33,426 nucleotides of DNA, from positions 1 to 33,426 of the forward strand of contig JANYJP010000053.1 in the NCBI GenBank assembly GCA_025358455.1, given 5' to 3'. This DNA is from Bacteroidales bacterium (GTDB lineage Bacteria > Bacteroidota > Bacteroidia > Bacteroidales > VadinHA17). A program made the position numbers and the translations under genes. Under the pieces are notes generated by a model. That model worked only from the letters and a program-made list of their open reading frames with translations, made no database searches and had not been told where the DNA came from. Every line of letters starts with the position of its first letter. The first letter of the stretch is position 1. Of this stretch, positions 1 through 8,409 are shown piece by piece.

Positions 1-146
1 ATGTACTGGCTATCGGGCAGGTATTATTGAGGTTTATGAACCTGCCCCAGATAAGTGAAGATAAAATAGAATCGGTAACCTTTCAGTAATTAATCTTTTT
101 CATAGGTATCATCCTTTTTACTTTCAACCTATTTCAGGATAGGACA

Positions 147-216
147 CTCTGTGCCCTGTGCTCTTTGCCCTGTGCCCTGTGCTCTTTGCCCTGTGCTCTG
201 CGCTCTGCGCCCTGTG
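147..216. repeat. Heptamer repeat array 1 (10 units of 7 bp)
   Basis: Ten consecutive 7-bp units can be laid end to end with no gap: CTCTGTG, CCCTGTG, CTCTTTG, CCCTGTG, CCCTGTG, CTCTTTG, CCCTGTG, CTCTGCG, CTCTGCG, CCCTGTG. The consensus is C-Y-C-T-K-Y-G. A 7-bp period runs through all three reading frames and the tract has no convincing ORF, so it is non-coding. Its GC content is well above that of the surrounding genes. The period is read directly; a function is not known to me. Confidence 0.85.
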
Positions 217-228
217 CCTTTTATTCAC

Positions 229-255
229 CACGGATTGCACGGATTAACACGGATT
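229..255. repeat. Triplicated CACGGATT repeat
   Basis: CACGGATT occurs three times, starting at 229, 238 and 248, with 1- and 2-base spacers. It sits between the two heptamer arrays. The related words GCGGATT and CGGATT reappear in the hairpin after korB and in the gap at 17114-17150, so this looks like one piece of a dispersed intergenic repeat. Confidence 0.7.
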
Positions 256-268
256 TAATTTTTCACAA

Positions 269-324
269 CCCTGAGCCCTGAGTCCTGTGGTCTGAGCTCT
301 TCGCCCTGTGCCCTGCGCCCTGCT
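269..324. repeat. Heptamer repeat array 2 (8 units of 7 bp)
   Basis: Eight end-to-end 7-bp units: CCCTGAG, CCCTGAG, TCCTGTG, GTCTGAG, CTCTTCG, CCCTGTG, CCCTGCG, CCCTGCT. They follow the same rule as array 1 but are more degenerate. The tract runs into a segment (325-380) containing GCCATAGCTTT and GAAGGTGG, which I take to be the rest of a composite intergenic repeat. No gene is supported in 1-448. Confidence 0.8.
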
Positions 325-448
325 TTGCCAGCCATAGCTTTCTTTGACCACAATAACGAAGTGAAGGTGGTAGCGGAGGTTGGTCTGATCGGAAACTGAC
401 GTGTTATTTCCATGAAGAGGGGAAAGTACTATCCCCTACCGGATTTTG

Positions 449-1249
449 TCAGTCCCCTAATAGCCTTTTAAGACTTTTAATAACCTCATCAGGCCTGTCT
501 GAATGGATCCAATGGCCGGCATTCGGTACCTCAACAAATTCAGCCGCCGGGAAAACTTTTTTAATATCTTCGTAATCGCCCTGAGGTATATAATCAGAAT
601 CTGAGCCTTTCAGAAAAATAACCGGGAAACCTGCTATCTGATTTGAAAATACTGATCCGCGATCTATCCCTTCCATTATTTTGTCAAGGTTCTTAAGCAG
701 CACCGCGGCGTTAATTTTCCATTCAAAACTATTATCTGAATTTCTCTGAAGGTTTTTAAGCACAAACCCTCTGGTATTTTCAGAAGGGATTTTTTCCTTT
801 AGAATTGAATCTGCCTCAACCCTTGATGAAATCCGTGAAAGGTCTGTGGAAAGCATGGCCTTAAGAATTGAAGTATGCTCAGTATATGCAGAATGACTCA
901 AATTTTCATTAACAAAGGGTGATATATCAGCAATAAGGAGACCACTTATCATTTCAGGCCATTTTAGTGCAAATGCAATAGCGGTTTTTCCTCCCATGCT
1001 ATGGCCTGCCAGAAAGAACTTATTAAGCTTCAGGTCTGTGGCAAGTTCATAAATATCATCTCTCATCGAATCATAGTCATGGATATCGGAATGTGGAGAC
1101 TTGCCATGATTTCTCAGATCTGGCAGGTAGACCGTAAAGGTGTCTCCAAGAGATTTTGCAATAGTTGCCCAATTATCAGATGAGCCGTATAATCCGTGTA
1201 GTATTATCAGCGGAGTCCCGTTTCCATATTTCCTGTAAAATAGCTTCAT
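449..1249 (-). CDS. alpha/beta hydrolase (YbfF/ABHD11-like esterase)
   Basis: A 266-residue single-domain alpha/beta hydrolase, probably a cytoplasmic esterase of the YbfF/ABHD11 type. Visible features are the oxyanion-hole segment HGLYGSSDNW (18-27), RNHGKS (46-51), the nucleophile elbow GHSMGG (82-87, Ser84), acid candidates Asp217/Asp219 in KGSDSDYI, and catalytic His246 in NAGHWIH. The length is normal for the family. There is no signal peptide. The ATG lies 11 bases after the pdxJ stop codon, so it is the second gene of a pdxJ operon. The natural substrate cannot be told from sequence; a link to vitamin B6 is suggested only by position. Confidence 0.9.
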   Translation of the reverse strand: MKLFYRKYGNGTPLIILHGLYGSSDNWATIAKSLGDTFTVYLPDLRNHGKSPHSDIHDYDSMRDDIYELATDLKLNKFFLAGHSMGGKTAIAFALKWPEMISGLLIADISPFVNENLSHSAYTEHTSILKAMLSTDLSRISSRVEADSILKEKIPSENTRGFVLKNLQRNSDNSFEWKINAAVLLKNLDKIMEGIDRGSVFSNQIAGFPVIFLKGSDSDYIPQGDYEDIKKVFPAAEFVEVPNAGHWIHSDRPDEVIKSLKRLLGD

Positions 1250-1260
1250 AAAAATAAGGA

Positions 1261-1974
1261 TCAGGATAACTGGCGTTTATACATCTGAATTGTATTCTCG
1301 AGCCCAAGATAAAGTGCATCTGATATCAGTGCATGCCCAATAGATACTTCATCGAGCCATGGGATACTCTGATGAAAATATCTCAGATTATCGAGGTTCA
1401 GGTCATGACCTGCATTTAATCCAAGGCCTCTGTTCCGGGCTATTTCCGCGGCATGAATAAACGGTTCAATTGCTTCAGGAGCATTCATGGCAAAACCGGT
1501 TGCATATGGTTCAGTATAAAGTTCAACTCTGTCAGTTCCGGTAAGAGCAGCATGTTCAATATTTACAGGATTTGTATCAACGAACAATGATGTTCTTATA
1601 CCGGCTTTCCTGAAAGTTGAGACGATATCAGTAAGAAAGGCTTTGTTTTTCAAGGTATCCCAACCTGCATTCGAAGTTATAGCGTCGTGCGGATCGGGAA
1701 CAAGAGTAACCTGATCAGGTTTAACAGAAAGCACAAGAGTAATGAATCCTTCCGAAGGATATCCTTCAATATTGAATTCTGTGGTAATAAGAGGTTTGAT
1801 ATCCAATACATCATTATACCTGATATGTCTCTCATCTGGTCGCGGGTGAACAGTTATACCATCGGCTCCGAAAAGCTGACAGTTTATTGCCGCGGTTAGC
1901 ACATTTGGCATATTTCCGCCACGGGCATTTCTTAAAGTTGCAATCTTATTGATATTTACGCTTAACTTTGTCAT
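1261..1974 (-). CDS. pdxJ: pyridoxine 5'-phosphate synthase PdxJ
   Basis: PdxJ condenses 1-deoxy-D-xylulose 5-phosphate with 3-amino-2-oxopropyl phosphate to make pyridoxine 5'-phosphate in the DXP-dependent B6 pathway. The 237 residues match the family length. Signature segments are the N-terminal [17 protein letters not shown] (4-20), HPRPDERHI with the probable catalytic His43, the TEFNIEG segment with Glu70, ELYTEPYA (151-158), [11 protein letters not shown] with His190, and [13 protein letters not shown] with His214. It is a cytoplasmic TIM barrel. A TAnnTTTG box lies about 40 bases upstream of the start. It heads a two-gene minus-strand unit with the hydrolase and is divergent from the CBS/nadK genes. 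Confidence 0.97.
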   Translation of the reverse strand: MTKLSVNINKIATLRNARGGNMPNVLTAAINCQLFGADGITVHPRPDERHIRYNDVLDIKPLITTEFNIEGYPSEGFITLVLSVKPDQVTLVPDPHDAITSNAGWDTLKNKAFLTDIVSTFRKAGIRTSLFVDTNPVNIEHAALTGTDRVELYTEPYATGFAMNAPEAIEPFIHAAEIARNRGLGLNAGHDLNLDNLRYFHQSIPWLDEVSIGHALISDALYLGLENTIQMYKRQLS

Positions 1975-2014
1975 TATAATAAATGTAATATTTGTACGTA
2001 TTCAAATTGTGATG

Positions 2015-2022
2015 CAAAATTA
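2015..2022 (-). promoter_or_regulatory. Bacteroidota-type -7 box for pdxJ
   Basis: Minus-strand TAATTTTG matches the Bacteroidota -7 consensus TAnnTTTG. It ends 40 bases upstream of the pdxJ ATG, giving a short leader of roughly 30 bases. No convincing -33 TTTG was found at the right spacing, so this is a motif-only call. Confidence 0.4.
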
Positions 2023-2070
2023 CAACAACTGGATTTTTTTTTACTATTTTAGTTGAAAATAAAAGAGATT

Positions 2071-2736
2071 ATGGTCGCCAAGGACTTAATATCAGAAGTT
2101 ATCCCCACGCTCAAAACGTCCGATCTGGGGCAAACTGCCTTAAACTGGATGGAGATATTCAGAATATCTCACCTTCCGATTGTTAATAATCAGGAATTTC
2201 TTGGCCTGATTTCAGATGCCGATATTTATGACATGAATCAGCCAAATGAACCCATTGGAAATCATGAACTTACATTGTTTAAGCCGTATGTTGACGCCGA
2301 ACAGCATATATTTGAAGTGATTGGGCTTGCCTCACGTCTTAAGCTATCAGTTGTACCGGTACTTGACAGTAATAATCATTTTAAAGGAGTGATAACTACA
2401 AGCGATCTCATAAGGCATATTGCAGGCATATCTTCTATGGATCAGCCCGGTGGTATTATAGTTCTTGAGCTCATTGAACGAGATTATTCACTTACGCAGA
2501 TAGCCCAGATAGTTGAAAGCAACAATATCAAAATACTAAGCATGTACATTACATCGCCTCCGGAGTCGACAAAACTGGAGGTTACTCTTAAAGTTAATAC
2601 AAGTGAACTGGTATCAGTAATTAAAACATTTGAACGCTACAACTATGAAGTGAAAACGTGGGTCACCACAAGTGACTCTATGGATCGCTTTTATTCAGAG
2701 CGATTTGACCTCCTTATGAAATATCTTAATATCTGA
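2071..2736 (+). CDS. CBS-domain protein with C-terminal ACT-like domain
   Basis: A 221-residue cytoplasmic protein with two CBS motifs (about 1-60 and 70-125; note SHLPIVNNQEFLGLISDADI and VVPVLDSNNHFKGVITTSDL) and a C-terminal ACT-like segment (about 132-205, beginning GGIIVLELIERDYSLTQIA). CBS pairs usually bind adenine nucleotides, so a nucleotide-sensing role is plausible, but the target is unknown. I start at the ATG at 2071, preceded by AAAAGAG; an in-frame TTG at 2053 would add six residues. The stop is 4 bases before the nadK ATG. Proximity to nadK suggests translational coupling, and possibly a regulatory link to NAD(P) metabolism; that last point is inference. Confidence 0.88.
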   Translation: MVAKDLISEVIPTLKTSDLGQTALNWMEIFRISHLPIVNNQEFLGLISDADIYDMNQPNEPIGNHELTLFKPYVDAEQHIFEVIGLASRLKLSVVPVLDSNNHFKGVITTSDLIRHIAGISSMDQPGGIIVLELIERDYSLTQIAQIVESNNIKILSMYITSPPESTKLEVTLKVNTSELVSVIKTFERYNYEVKTWVTTSDSMDRFYSERFDLLMKYLNI

Positions 2737-2740
2737 GTTT

Positions 2741-3619
2741 ATGCTGGAGAAAGTTGCAATTTACAGCAAAGACAATAATTCAAAGACCAGGGAAGGTGTT
2801 AACAGGCTCATAGATGAGTTTTGCAGCAGAGGAATAAAAATGCAGATTCATCGAAAATCGGGAGATCCTATCATCTGTAAAGGTGGGGAACTGATTGAAC
2901 AGTTCTCTGATTTGTCTGTATTGTCGAGCTTACCCGATCTTGTTTTAAGTGTGGGTGGTGATGGAACTTTCCTTGAGACAGTTCTTAAAGTAAAAGATCT
3001 TGGAATACCTATTGCTGGCGTAAATACCGGACGGATGGGTTTTCTGGCAAATATTTCAGCTGAGGAGATAAGTCATTCGATTGATATGCTATGCCAGGGT
3101 GAATATGAAATAATTGAAAGATGCCTTCTTGAGCTATCAAAGCCTGCCGGATTATTTGAAGGTAATTCTTCCACGGCCCTGAATGAGATTACCATTCATA
3201 AAGCAGACCTCAGTATGGTAACCATAAATGTATATGTAAATGAAGTCTATCTCAATACATATTGGTCTGACGGACTTATAGTTTCTACAGCAACAGGATC
3301 TACTGCCTATAATATGAGTGTGGGTGGTCCGATTTTGTCACCTGAGGATGAGAGTATCATAATTTCACCGATTGCTCCTCATAATCTAACTAACAGACCA
3401 ATAGTCATATCGGGTGAAAGCAAATTGAGAATGACTATTGAGGGCAGGAGCGATGGCTATCTTGCAACATGCGATTTCAGATCAAAAAAGGTACCATTCA
3501 ATGAGGAAGTTCATATTATCCGGGCCCCGGGTAAGCTTAAAACAGTAATGTTAAAAGGAAGAGATTTTTACAGTACCCTCAGGAATAAGCTAATGTGGGG
3601 TGCGGATCTTAGGAATTGA
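2741..3619 (+). CDS. nadK: NAD kinase
   Basis: ATP-dependent phosphorylation of NAD to NADP in the cytoplasm. The 292-residue length is typical. Diagnostic motifs are GGDGT (72-76), NTGRMGFL (95-102) for NAD binding, and the C-terminal WSDGLIVSTATGSTAYN segment with a glycine-rich VGGPI. The start ATG is 4 bases after the CBS-gene stop. It is followed 42 bases later by an outer-membrane protein gene with its own promoter-like box, so the operon probably ends here. Confidence 0.97.
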   Translation: MLEKVAIYSKDNNSKTREGVNRLIDEFCSRGIKMQIHRKSGDPIICKGGELIEQFSDLSVLSSLPDLVLSVGGDGTFLETVLKVKDLGIPIAGVNTGRMGFLANISAEEISHSIDMLCQGEYEIIERCLLELSKPAGLFEGNSSTALNEITIHKADLSMVTINVYVNEVYLNTYWSDGLIVSTATGSTAYNMSVGGPILSPEDESIIISPIAPHNLTNRPIVISGESKLRMTIEGRSDGYLATCDFRSKKVPFNEEVHIIRAPGKLKTVMLKGRDFYSTLRNKLMWGADLRN

Positions 3620-3628
3620 ATAAATTGA

Positions 3629-3636
3629 TATATTTG
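3629..3636 (+). promoter_or_regulatory. Bacteroidota-type -7 box before the outer-membrane barrel gene
   Basis: TATATTTG matches TAnnTTTG exactly and lies 25 bases upstream of the ATG at 3662, in the short gap after nadK. It is followed by TAC, a context seen at several other upstream positions in the window. A -33 element is not evident. Confidence 0.45.
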
Positions 3637-3661
3637 TACATGTTACATAATTAAAATTTTT

Positions 3662-4411
3662 ATGAAGCGGTTAGTTTTAATTGTACTTCTCTTTTCTCTT
3701 CTATTTACAGTGTCTGAAGCACAACAATTGTGGAAAATGAAAAGATTTGAAGCAGTTATTGGTCTGGGCCCTTCCTTTTTTTTCGGTGATATAGGAGGTT
3801 TCTCCAAAACAGAGAATATACTCGGATTACGAGACTGGACGTTTTTACAAACAAGGTATGACATAAATCTCAATTTGAGATACAAGATAAGAGAGGACGT
3901 AGACCTCAGACTTAGTTTGACATATGCGCGTCTTCATGCTATAGATAAAAGAGGGTCCAATATAGGCAGAGGATTTGAATCTTCCATTTCAATATTCGAA
4001 CCGGCCCTGATTGGGGAATATTATTTTATTAAAAATAAAGCTGAAAAAAGTTACCTGTTCTTAAAAGGCAGGGCAAAAGGAATGAGCACTTTTTTTAAAT
4101 CGCTTGATTTTTATGCATTTACAGGAATAGGAGGACTTAGTTATTCTGTCAAAGGAAACGACAAGCTTGTGGCCCATGGAATGAATACCGGAGGATTTAC
4201 AGCTGTCATTCCTGTTGGAGTAGGTACAACACTGGTTTATTCTCCAAATTTTAATTATGGGATTGAAATAGGCGGAAGATATTCATTTTCCGATAATCTT
4301 GATGGTTATACTTCACAATATTCCAGTTCAAATGACGTTTATTATTTTTTGAATTTTACAATTACTTACAGACTGAAGACCGGACCAAACGGGTTGCCAT
4401 CCTTCAGATGA
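3662..4411 (+). CDS. Outer-membrane beta-barrel protein (DUF6089-like)
   Basis: A 249-residue protein with a clear Sec signal peptide (MKRLVLIVLLFSLLFTVSEA, cleavage before QQLWKMKR). The rest alternates polar and hydrophobic residues in strand-like runs with aromatic ends, as expected for a small outer-membrane barrel. The IGLGPSFFFGDIGG segment after the signal resembles the start of the next gene (GIFAGVSSYLGDI), so the two appear to be tandem relatives. The final strand ends NFTITYRLK followed by a short tail. No enzyme motif is visible and the function is unknown; adjacency to uppS and bamA fits an envelope role. Confidence 0.82.
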   Translation: MKRLVLIVLLFSLLFTVSEAQQLWKMKRFEAVIGLGPSFFFGDIGGFSKTENILGLRDWTFLQTRYDINLNLRYKIREDVDLRLSLTYARLHAIDKRGSNIGRGFESSISIFEPALIGEYYFIKNKAEKSYLFLKGRAKGMSTFFKSLDFYAFTGIGGLSYSVKGNDKLVAHGMNTGGFTAVIPVGVGTTLVYSPNFNYGIEIGGRYSFSDNLDGYTSQYSSSNDVYYFLNFTITYRLKTGPNGLPSFR

Positions 4412-4432
4412 TAATGAGCTGGATCAGTTTTA

Positions 4433-5110
4433 ATGAAAAGACTACATTGGTTTTTATTGTTTATGTGCATCTCTCTCTCTGTGTCAGGTCAGCGTAGATC
4501 TGATTATGGCATCTTTGCTGGAGTATCATCTTACCTGGGAGACATTAATCCTGATAGATTGCTATATTCTCCTCTTCCTGCAGGCGGTATTTTTTACAGG
4601 TATAATTTTAATCCCAGGCAAGCACTTCGGGCAAATCTTTTTATAGGTGGATTAAGAGCAAATGATCTTGATTTTAACAATACTTTTCAACAAACAAGGG
4701 CTGCCTCATTTTCGGGACTTGTTGGAGAATTCGCTCTTCAATTTGAATTCAACTTTTTTCCGTATTCGACTGATGGTAAATTATGGGATTATACTCCTTA
4801 TTTATCAGCAGGAGCAGGAGTTGCTTTTGTCAACACAACAACTGTAGCAACTGTTCCTGTTATTCCATTCTCACTGGGGTTTAAGATCAATGTATATAAA
4901 AATTTGGGATTGGAGGCAGAATATGGGTTTCGTAAAACTTTTTATGATAACTTTGACGGCTTAAAAGATTTGGTTGCCCCAGCTGATTACGGAGTGATCC
5001 ATAATAATGACTGGTATACGTTTACAGGTGTGGCAGTTACATGGAAGTTCTTTAGCAAATTAGATGGATGTCCTGCTTATGGCGATGAGAGATCTAAGAA
5101 GAAACGCTAG
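4433..5110 (+). CDS. DUF6089-like outer-membrane barrel protein
   Basis: A 225-residue secreted barrel with signal peptide MKRLHWFLLFMCISLSVSGQ. The mature part begins DYGIFAGVSSYLGDINPDR, then strand-like stretches (ALQFEFNFFPY, YLSAGAGVAFV, LGLEAEYGFRKTFYDN). The last strand GVAVTWKFF is followed by a basic tail with one Cys (CPAYGDERSKKKR). In Bacteroidota this type is often found upstream of uppS and bamA, which is the arrangement here. It follows the previous barrel gene by 21 bases and precedes uppS by 3, so it is probably in one transcript with them. Molecular function is unknown. Confidence 0.85.
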   Translation: MKRLHWFLLFMCISLSVSGQRRSDYGIFAGVSSYLGDINPDRLLYSPLPAGGIFYRYNFNPRQALRANLFIGGLRANDLDFNNTFQQTRAASFSGLVGEFALQFEFNFFPYSTDGKLWDYTPYLSAGAGVAFVNTTTVATVPVIPFSLGFKINVYKNLGLEAEYGFRKTFYDNFDGLKDLVAPADYGVIHNNDWYTFTGVAVTWKFFSKLDGCPAYGDERSKKKR

Positions 5111-5113
5111 TTT

Positions 5114-5860
5114 ATGCAGTTAAGGAAACAGATAATTATCAGCAAGTTGCCTTCTCATGTGGCAATAATTATGGATGGAAATGGAAGGTGGGCCAGGCAA
5201 CGGGGCCTCGACAGGGTATTTGGACATCAACAGGGAGTAACAGCGTTACGGGAAGTAATTGAGACTGCAGCTGAATTAGGGATTAAGTACCTTACACTCT
5301 ATGCTTTTTCAACTGAAAACTGGGGACGTCCGGATGAAGAAATTTCTGCTTTAATGGGAATTATGGTTCAATCGCTTAATAAAGAGACTGATACATTATT
5401 GAAAAACAACATCAGACTTTTGACAATTGGGGATGTTGACAGGCTTGCAGTTGATGTTAAGGAAAGATTAGCTGAAACTATTCAGGTAACTTCTGTAAAT
5501 ACAGGACTTAATCTTGTTGTAGCTCTTAGTTACAGCTCAAGATGGGAAATAACTGAAGCGGCCAGAAGAATATCTATTGACGTAATAAAAGGAAATCTGA
5601 ATCAAGATTCAATACATGAAGAGGATTTTGAAAAATACCTTACAACCTATGGAATTCCGGACCCTGAACTTTTGATAAGGACAAGTGGCGAATTAAGAAT
5701 AAGCAATTTTCTTTTGTGGCAACTTGCTTACACTGAATTGTATTTTACAGATACACTTTGGCCTGATTTTGGTAAGGATGACTTTTATAGTGCTATTTTG
5801 GACTTTCAAAAAAGAGAAAGAAGATTTGGAAAAACGAGTGAACAAGTTTTGGAAAAATGA
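5114..5860 (+). CDS. uppS: Isoprenyl transferase (undecaprenyl diphosphate synthase)
   Basis: A cis-prenyltransferase that extends farnesyl diphosphate with isopentenyl diphosphate to make the undecaprenyl carrier for peptidoglycan and other envelope polymers. The 248 residues fit the family. Key motifs are MDGNGRWA (20-27) with catalytic Asp21, GHQQGV (37-42), YAFSTENWGRP, and the C-terminal PELLIRTSGELRISNFLLWQ with the diphosphate-binding arginines. It sits 3 bases after the barrel gene and 7 bases before bamA, so translation is probably coupled to both. Confidence 0.97.
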   Translation: MQLRKQIIISKLPSHVAIIMDGNGRWARQRGLDRVFGHQQGVTALREVIETAAELGIKYLTLYAFSTENWGRPDEEISALMGIMVQSLNKETDTLLKNNIRLLTIGDVDRLAVDVKERLAETIQVTSVNTGLNLVVALSYSSRWEITEAARRISIDVIKGNLNQDSIHEEDFEKYLTTYGIPDPELLIRTSGELRISNFLLWQLAYTELYFTDTLWPDFGKDDFYSAILDFQKRERRFGKTSEQVLEK

Positions 5861-5867
5861 TGTAAAA

Positions 5868-8384
5868 ATGGGGATTAAGGGAACAAAAACGACTTTTTTA
5901 GCAATATTTCTGACTCTTTTGAGTCTTGCACTGAACGCACAGGAAAAACAGGAAATTGTTGATTACTTATCTGCTGAAGATTACATAATTGGTGGTCTTA
6001 CAGTAACCGGAATTAAATTCCTCGACATAAACGCACTTATTGGAATTTCCGGATTGAGAGTTGGCCAGCAAGTTACAATTCCGGGTGATGCAGTTACAAC
6101 TGCTGTTCAAAAATTATGGCAACAGGGATTGTTCTCTGATGTCAGAATTTCAATATCAAAACTTGTATCAGATACTGTATATCTTGATATTGCACTCCAG
6201 GAAAGACCAAGGATTTCCTCTGTAAGGTACAATGGACTTAAGACTACTGAGACAACAGATCTTGTTAAAAAGTTAAACCTTCCGGTTGGCTCACAGGTGA
6301 CCGCATACTTGCTTAATACTGCCAAAAAAATCATAAAGGACCATTTTATTGAAAAAGGTTTTCTTAATATTCAGGTAGAGTTTGTGCAAAAAGATGATCC
6401 TGATCATCCAAATAATATAATATTGACGATTAATGTTGAGAAAAAGGGAAAAGTAAGAATCGGAGAGGTCTCTTTTGTCGGAAATGAGTATTTCGAAACT
6501 TCAAAACTTCGCAGACAACTAAAAAATACCAAGAAGAAGAATCTGAACTTTTTCAGAGCTTCAAAATTCATTTCTCAAAAATTCACTGAAGACAAGGATA
6601 AGTTAACCACATTTTATAATGATAACGGATTCAAGGATTTTGCGATTCTTTCAGATTCACTTTATATAATTTCGGATGATCGTGTGGGCTTACAAATCAG
6701 GATAAGTGAGGGGAAACAATACTTTCTAAGAAATGTTGATTGGGTAGGTAATAGTGTTTATAAGAAGCAAGATCTTGGGAATGTTTTTAATGTTAAGAAA
6801 GGAGCAGTTTATAATCAGTCACTTATAAATGACAGGCTCAATGGAACTGCCAATGCAACGGATGCAGTCAGTAATCTATATCTGGATTTTGGATATCTCT
6901 TTTCAAGGGTTACTCCTGTAGTAACTAAGGTTGATAAAGACTCAATAGACCTTGAGATACGGATTTATGAAGGAGATCAGGCTTACCTCAATAATGTGAC
7001 TATCAGTGGAAATACGAGGACCAACGAACATATAGCCCGCCGTGAACTTTATACATTACCCGGCGAACTTTTCAGTAGAGATAAGATAATGAGGTCTATT
7101 CGCCAGCTTGGGGTACTCGGCTTTTTTGACCCTGAAAAGATTAATCCTACCCCTCTTCCGGATATTGCAAACGGAACAGTTGATCTGCTGTATAAACTCG
7201 AAGAAAAAGCGAGCGATCAGTTCGAAGTGTCCGGCGGATGGGGAGCGGGTATGCTTGTAGGTACCGTTGGGGTACGATTCAACAATTTTGCAATGCGGAA
7301 CTTTTTTAAATTACATGAATGGCATCCGTATCCATCAGGTGATGGCCAGTCCATTAGCATAAGAGCTCAATCAAACGGCCGTATTTATCAGTCATATAAT
7401 ATTTCATTTGTTGAACCATGGTTAGGTGGCAAAAATCCAAATACTTTTTCAGTCTCTCTTACCAGGTCTCTTATGACTAATGGGAAAAAGAAAGGTGAAG
7501 ATGGACGACAGTCTATGATAATCGATGGTGCAAGTGTAGGACTTGGTAAAAGATTATCCTGGCCTGATGACTTTTTCTCAATTTATGGAGAACTAAGTTA
7601 CCAGCGATATACCCTTAATAATTTTAATCAATACAGGTTTCTTTTTGAGAATGGTAATTCGAACCTGTTTAGCCTGATGGCTAAACTGTCCAGGTTCTCA
7701 ACAAGTCCTAACCTCATATATCCAAGAACAGGATCTTCGTTTACACTTTCTGTTCAGGCAACTCCTCCTTATTCAGCTATCAGCGGCAAGAATATGAAAG
7801 GTACTGTTGATGAGGTAAAATACAAATGGATAGAGTTTCATAAGTGGATATTTAAAGCAGATTACTATTACCCGATAACCAAAAATGATAAGATGGTTCT
7901 GAATACCCGTTTTGCATTTGGTTACCTTGGCCATTATAATAATGATATCGGGCCCTCACCATTTGAAAACTTTTATCTGGGAGGTGACGGTATGACAGGT
8001 TACAGTTTTTATGGTAGGGAAGTCATATCATTAAGGGGATATACAAACGGATCCGTTACGCCAACCGATCGGGCAACAGGCGCTTCTGTAGGTAATGTTT
8101 ATTCGAAAATCACATTTGAACTCAGATATCCTGTTTCTCTTAATCCTTCCGCCACAATTTACGTTCTTTCATTTCTTGAAACAGGAAAAGCCTGGTATAA
8201 GCTAAATGAATTTAATCCATTCAAAATGAACCGTTCAGCGGGTATTGGTTTAAGAGCTAACTTACCGATGTTCGGCTTACTTGGAGTCGACTGGGGCTAT
8301 GGTTTCGATGCTGTTGGGGACCCGTCGCTTTATCCAAACGCTAATCACTCACAGTTCCATTTTGTTATAGGTCAACAATTTTAA
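5868..8384 (+). CDS. bamA: Outer-membrane protein assembly factor BamA
   Basis: BamA is the central barrel of the machine that folds outer-membrane proteins. I choose the ATG at 5868 (838 residues) because it gives a signal peptide (MGIKGTKTTFLAIFLTLLSL...NAQ); the open frame extends upstream inside uppS but codes for nothing BamA-like. Successive POTRA repeats fill about residues 35-440. The Omp85 barrel runs from about 450 to the end. The loop-6 motif is LRGY (722-725, equivalent to VRGF). The protein ends in Phe after FVIGQQ, as expected for an outer-membrane barrel. It is followed by two Skp-like genes, a typical grouping. Confidence 0.96.
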   Translation: MGIKGTKTTFLAIFLTLLSLALNAQEKQEIVDYLSAEDYIIGGLTVTGIKFLDINALIGISGLRVGQQVTIPGDAVTTAVQKLWQQGLFSDVRISISKLVSDTVYLDIALQERPRISSVRYNGLKTTETTDLVKKLNLPVGSQVTAYLLNTAKKIIKDHFIEKGFLNIQVEFVQKDDPDHPNNIILTINVEKKGKVRIGEVSFVGNEYFETSKLRRQLKNTKKKNLNFFRASKFISQKFTEDKDKLTTFYNDNGFKDFAILSDSLYIISDDRVGLQIRISEGKQYFLRNVDWVGNSVYKKQDLGNVFNVKKGAVYNQSLINDRLNGTANATDAVSNLYLDFGYLFSRVTPVVTKVDKDSIDLEIRIYEGDQAYLNNVTISGNTRTNEHIARRELYTLPGELFSRDKIMRSIRQLGVLGFFDPEKINPTPLPDIANGTVDLLYKLEEKASDQFEVSGGWGAGMLVGTVGVRFNNFAMRNFFKLHEWHPYPSGDGQSISIRAQSNGRIYQSYNISFVEPWLGGKNPNTFSVSLTRSLMTNGKKKGEDGRQSMIIDGASVGLGKRLSWPDDFFSIYGELSYQRYTLNNFNQYRFLFENGNSNLFSLMAKLSRFSTSPNLIYPRTGSSFTLSVQATPPYSAISGKNMKGTVDEVKYKWIEFHKWIFKADYYYPITKNDKMVLNTRFAFGYLGHYNNDIGPSPFENFYLGGDGMTGYSFYGREVISLRGYTNGSVTPTDRATGASVGNVYSKITFELRYPVSLNPSATIYVLSFLETGKAWYKLNEFNPFKMNRSAGIGLRANLPMFGLLGVDWGYGFDAVGDPSLYPNANHSQFHFVIGQQF

Positions 8385-8409
8385 ATTGGTAAATATTAAA
8401 TTAGTAATT

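Noticed and set aside
2-86. Short open frames at the left edge (2-58 and 3-86) that could be the 3' end of a gene cut by the window
   Set aside because: Both read through to a stop, but each is under 30 residues and neither shows a recognisable motif, so no gene is called.
147-324. CRISPR array
   Set aside because: Units are 7 bp with no spacers, so the arrays cannot be CRISPR.
418-435. GGGGA...TCCCC hairpin after the hydrolase as a minus-strand terminator
   Set aside because: Stem is only 5-6 bp and no T run follows on the minus strand.
5724-5867. Upstream extension of the bamA frame inside uppS
   Set aside because: It would put 48 non-BamA residues before a good signal peptide; the ATG at 5868 is a better start.
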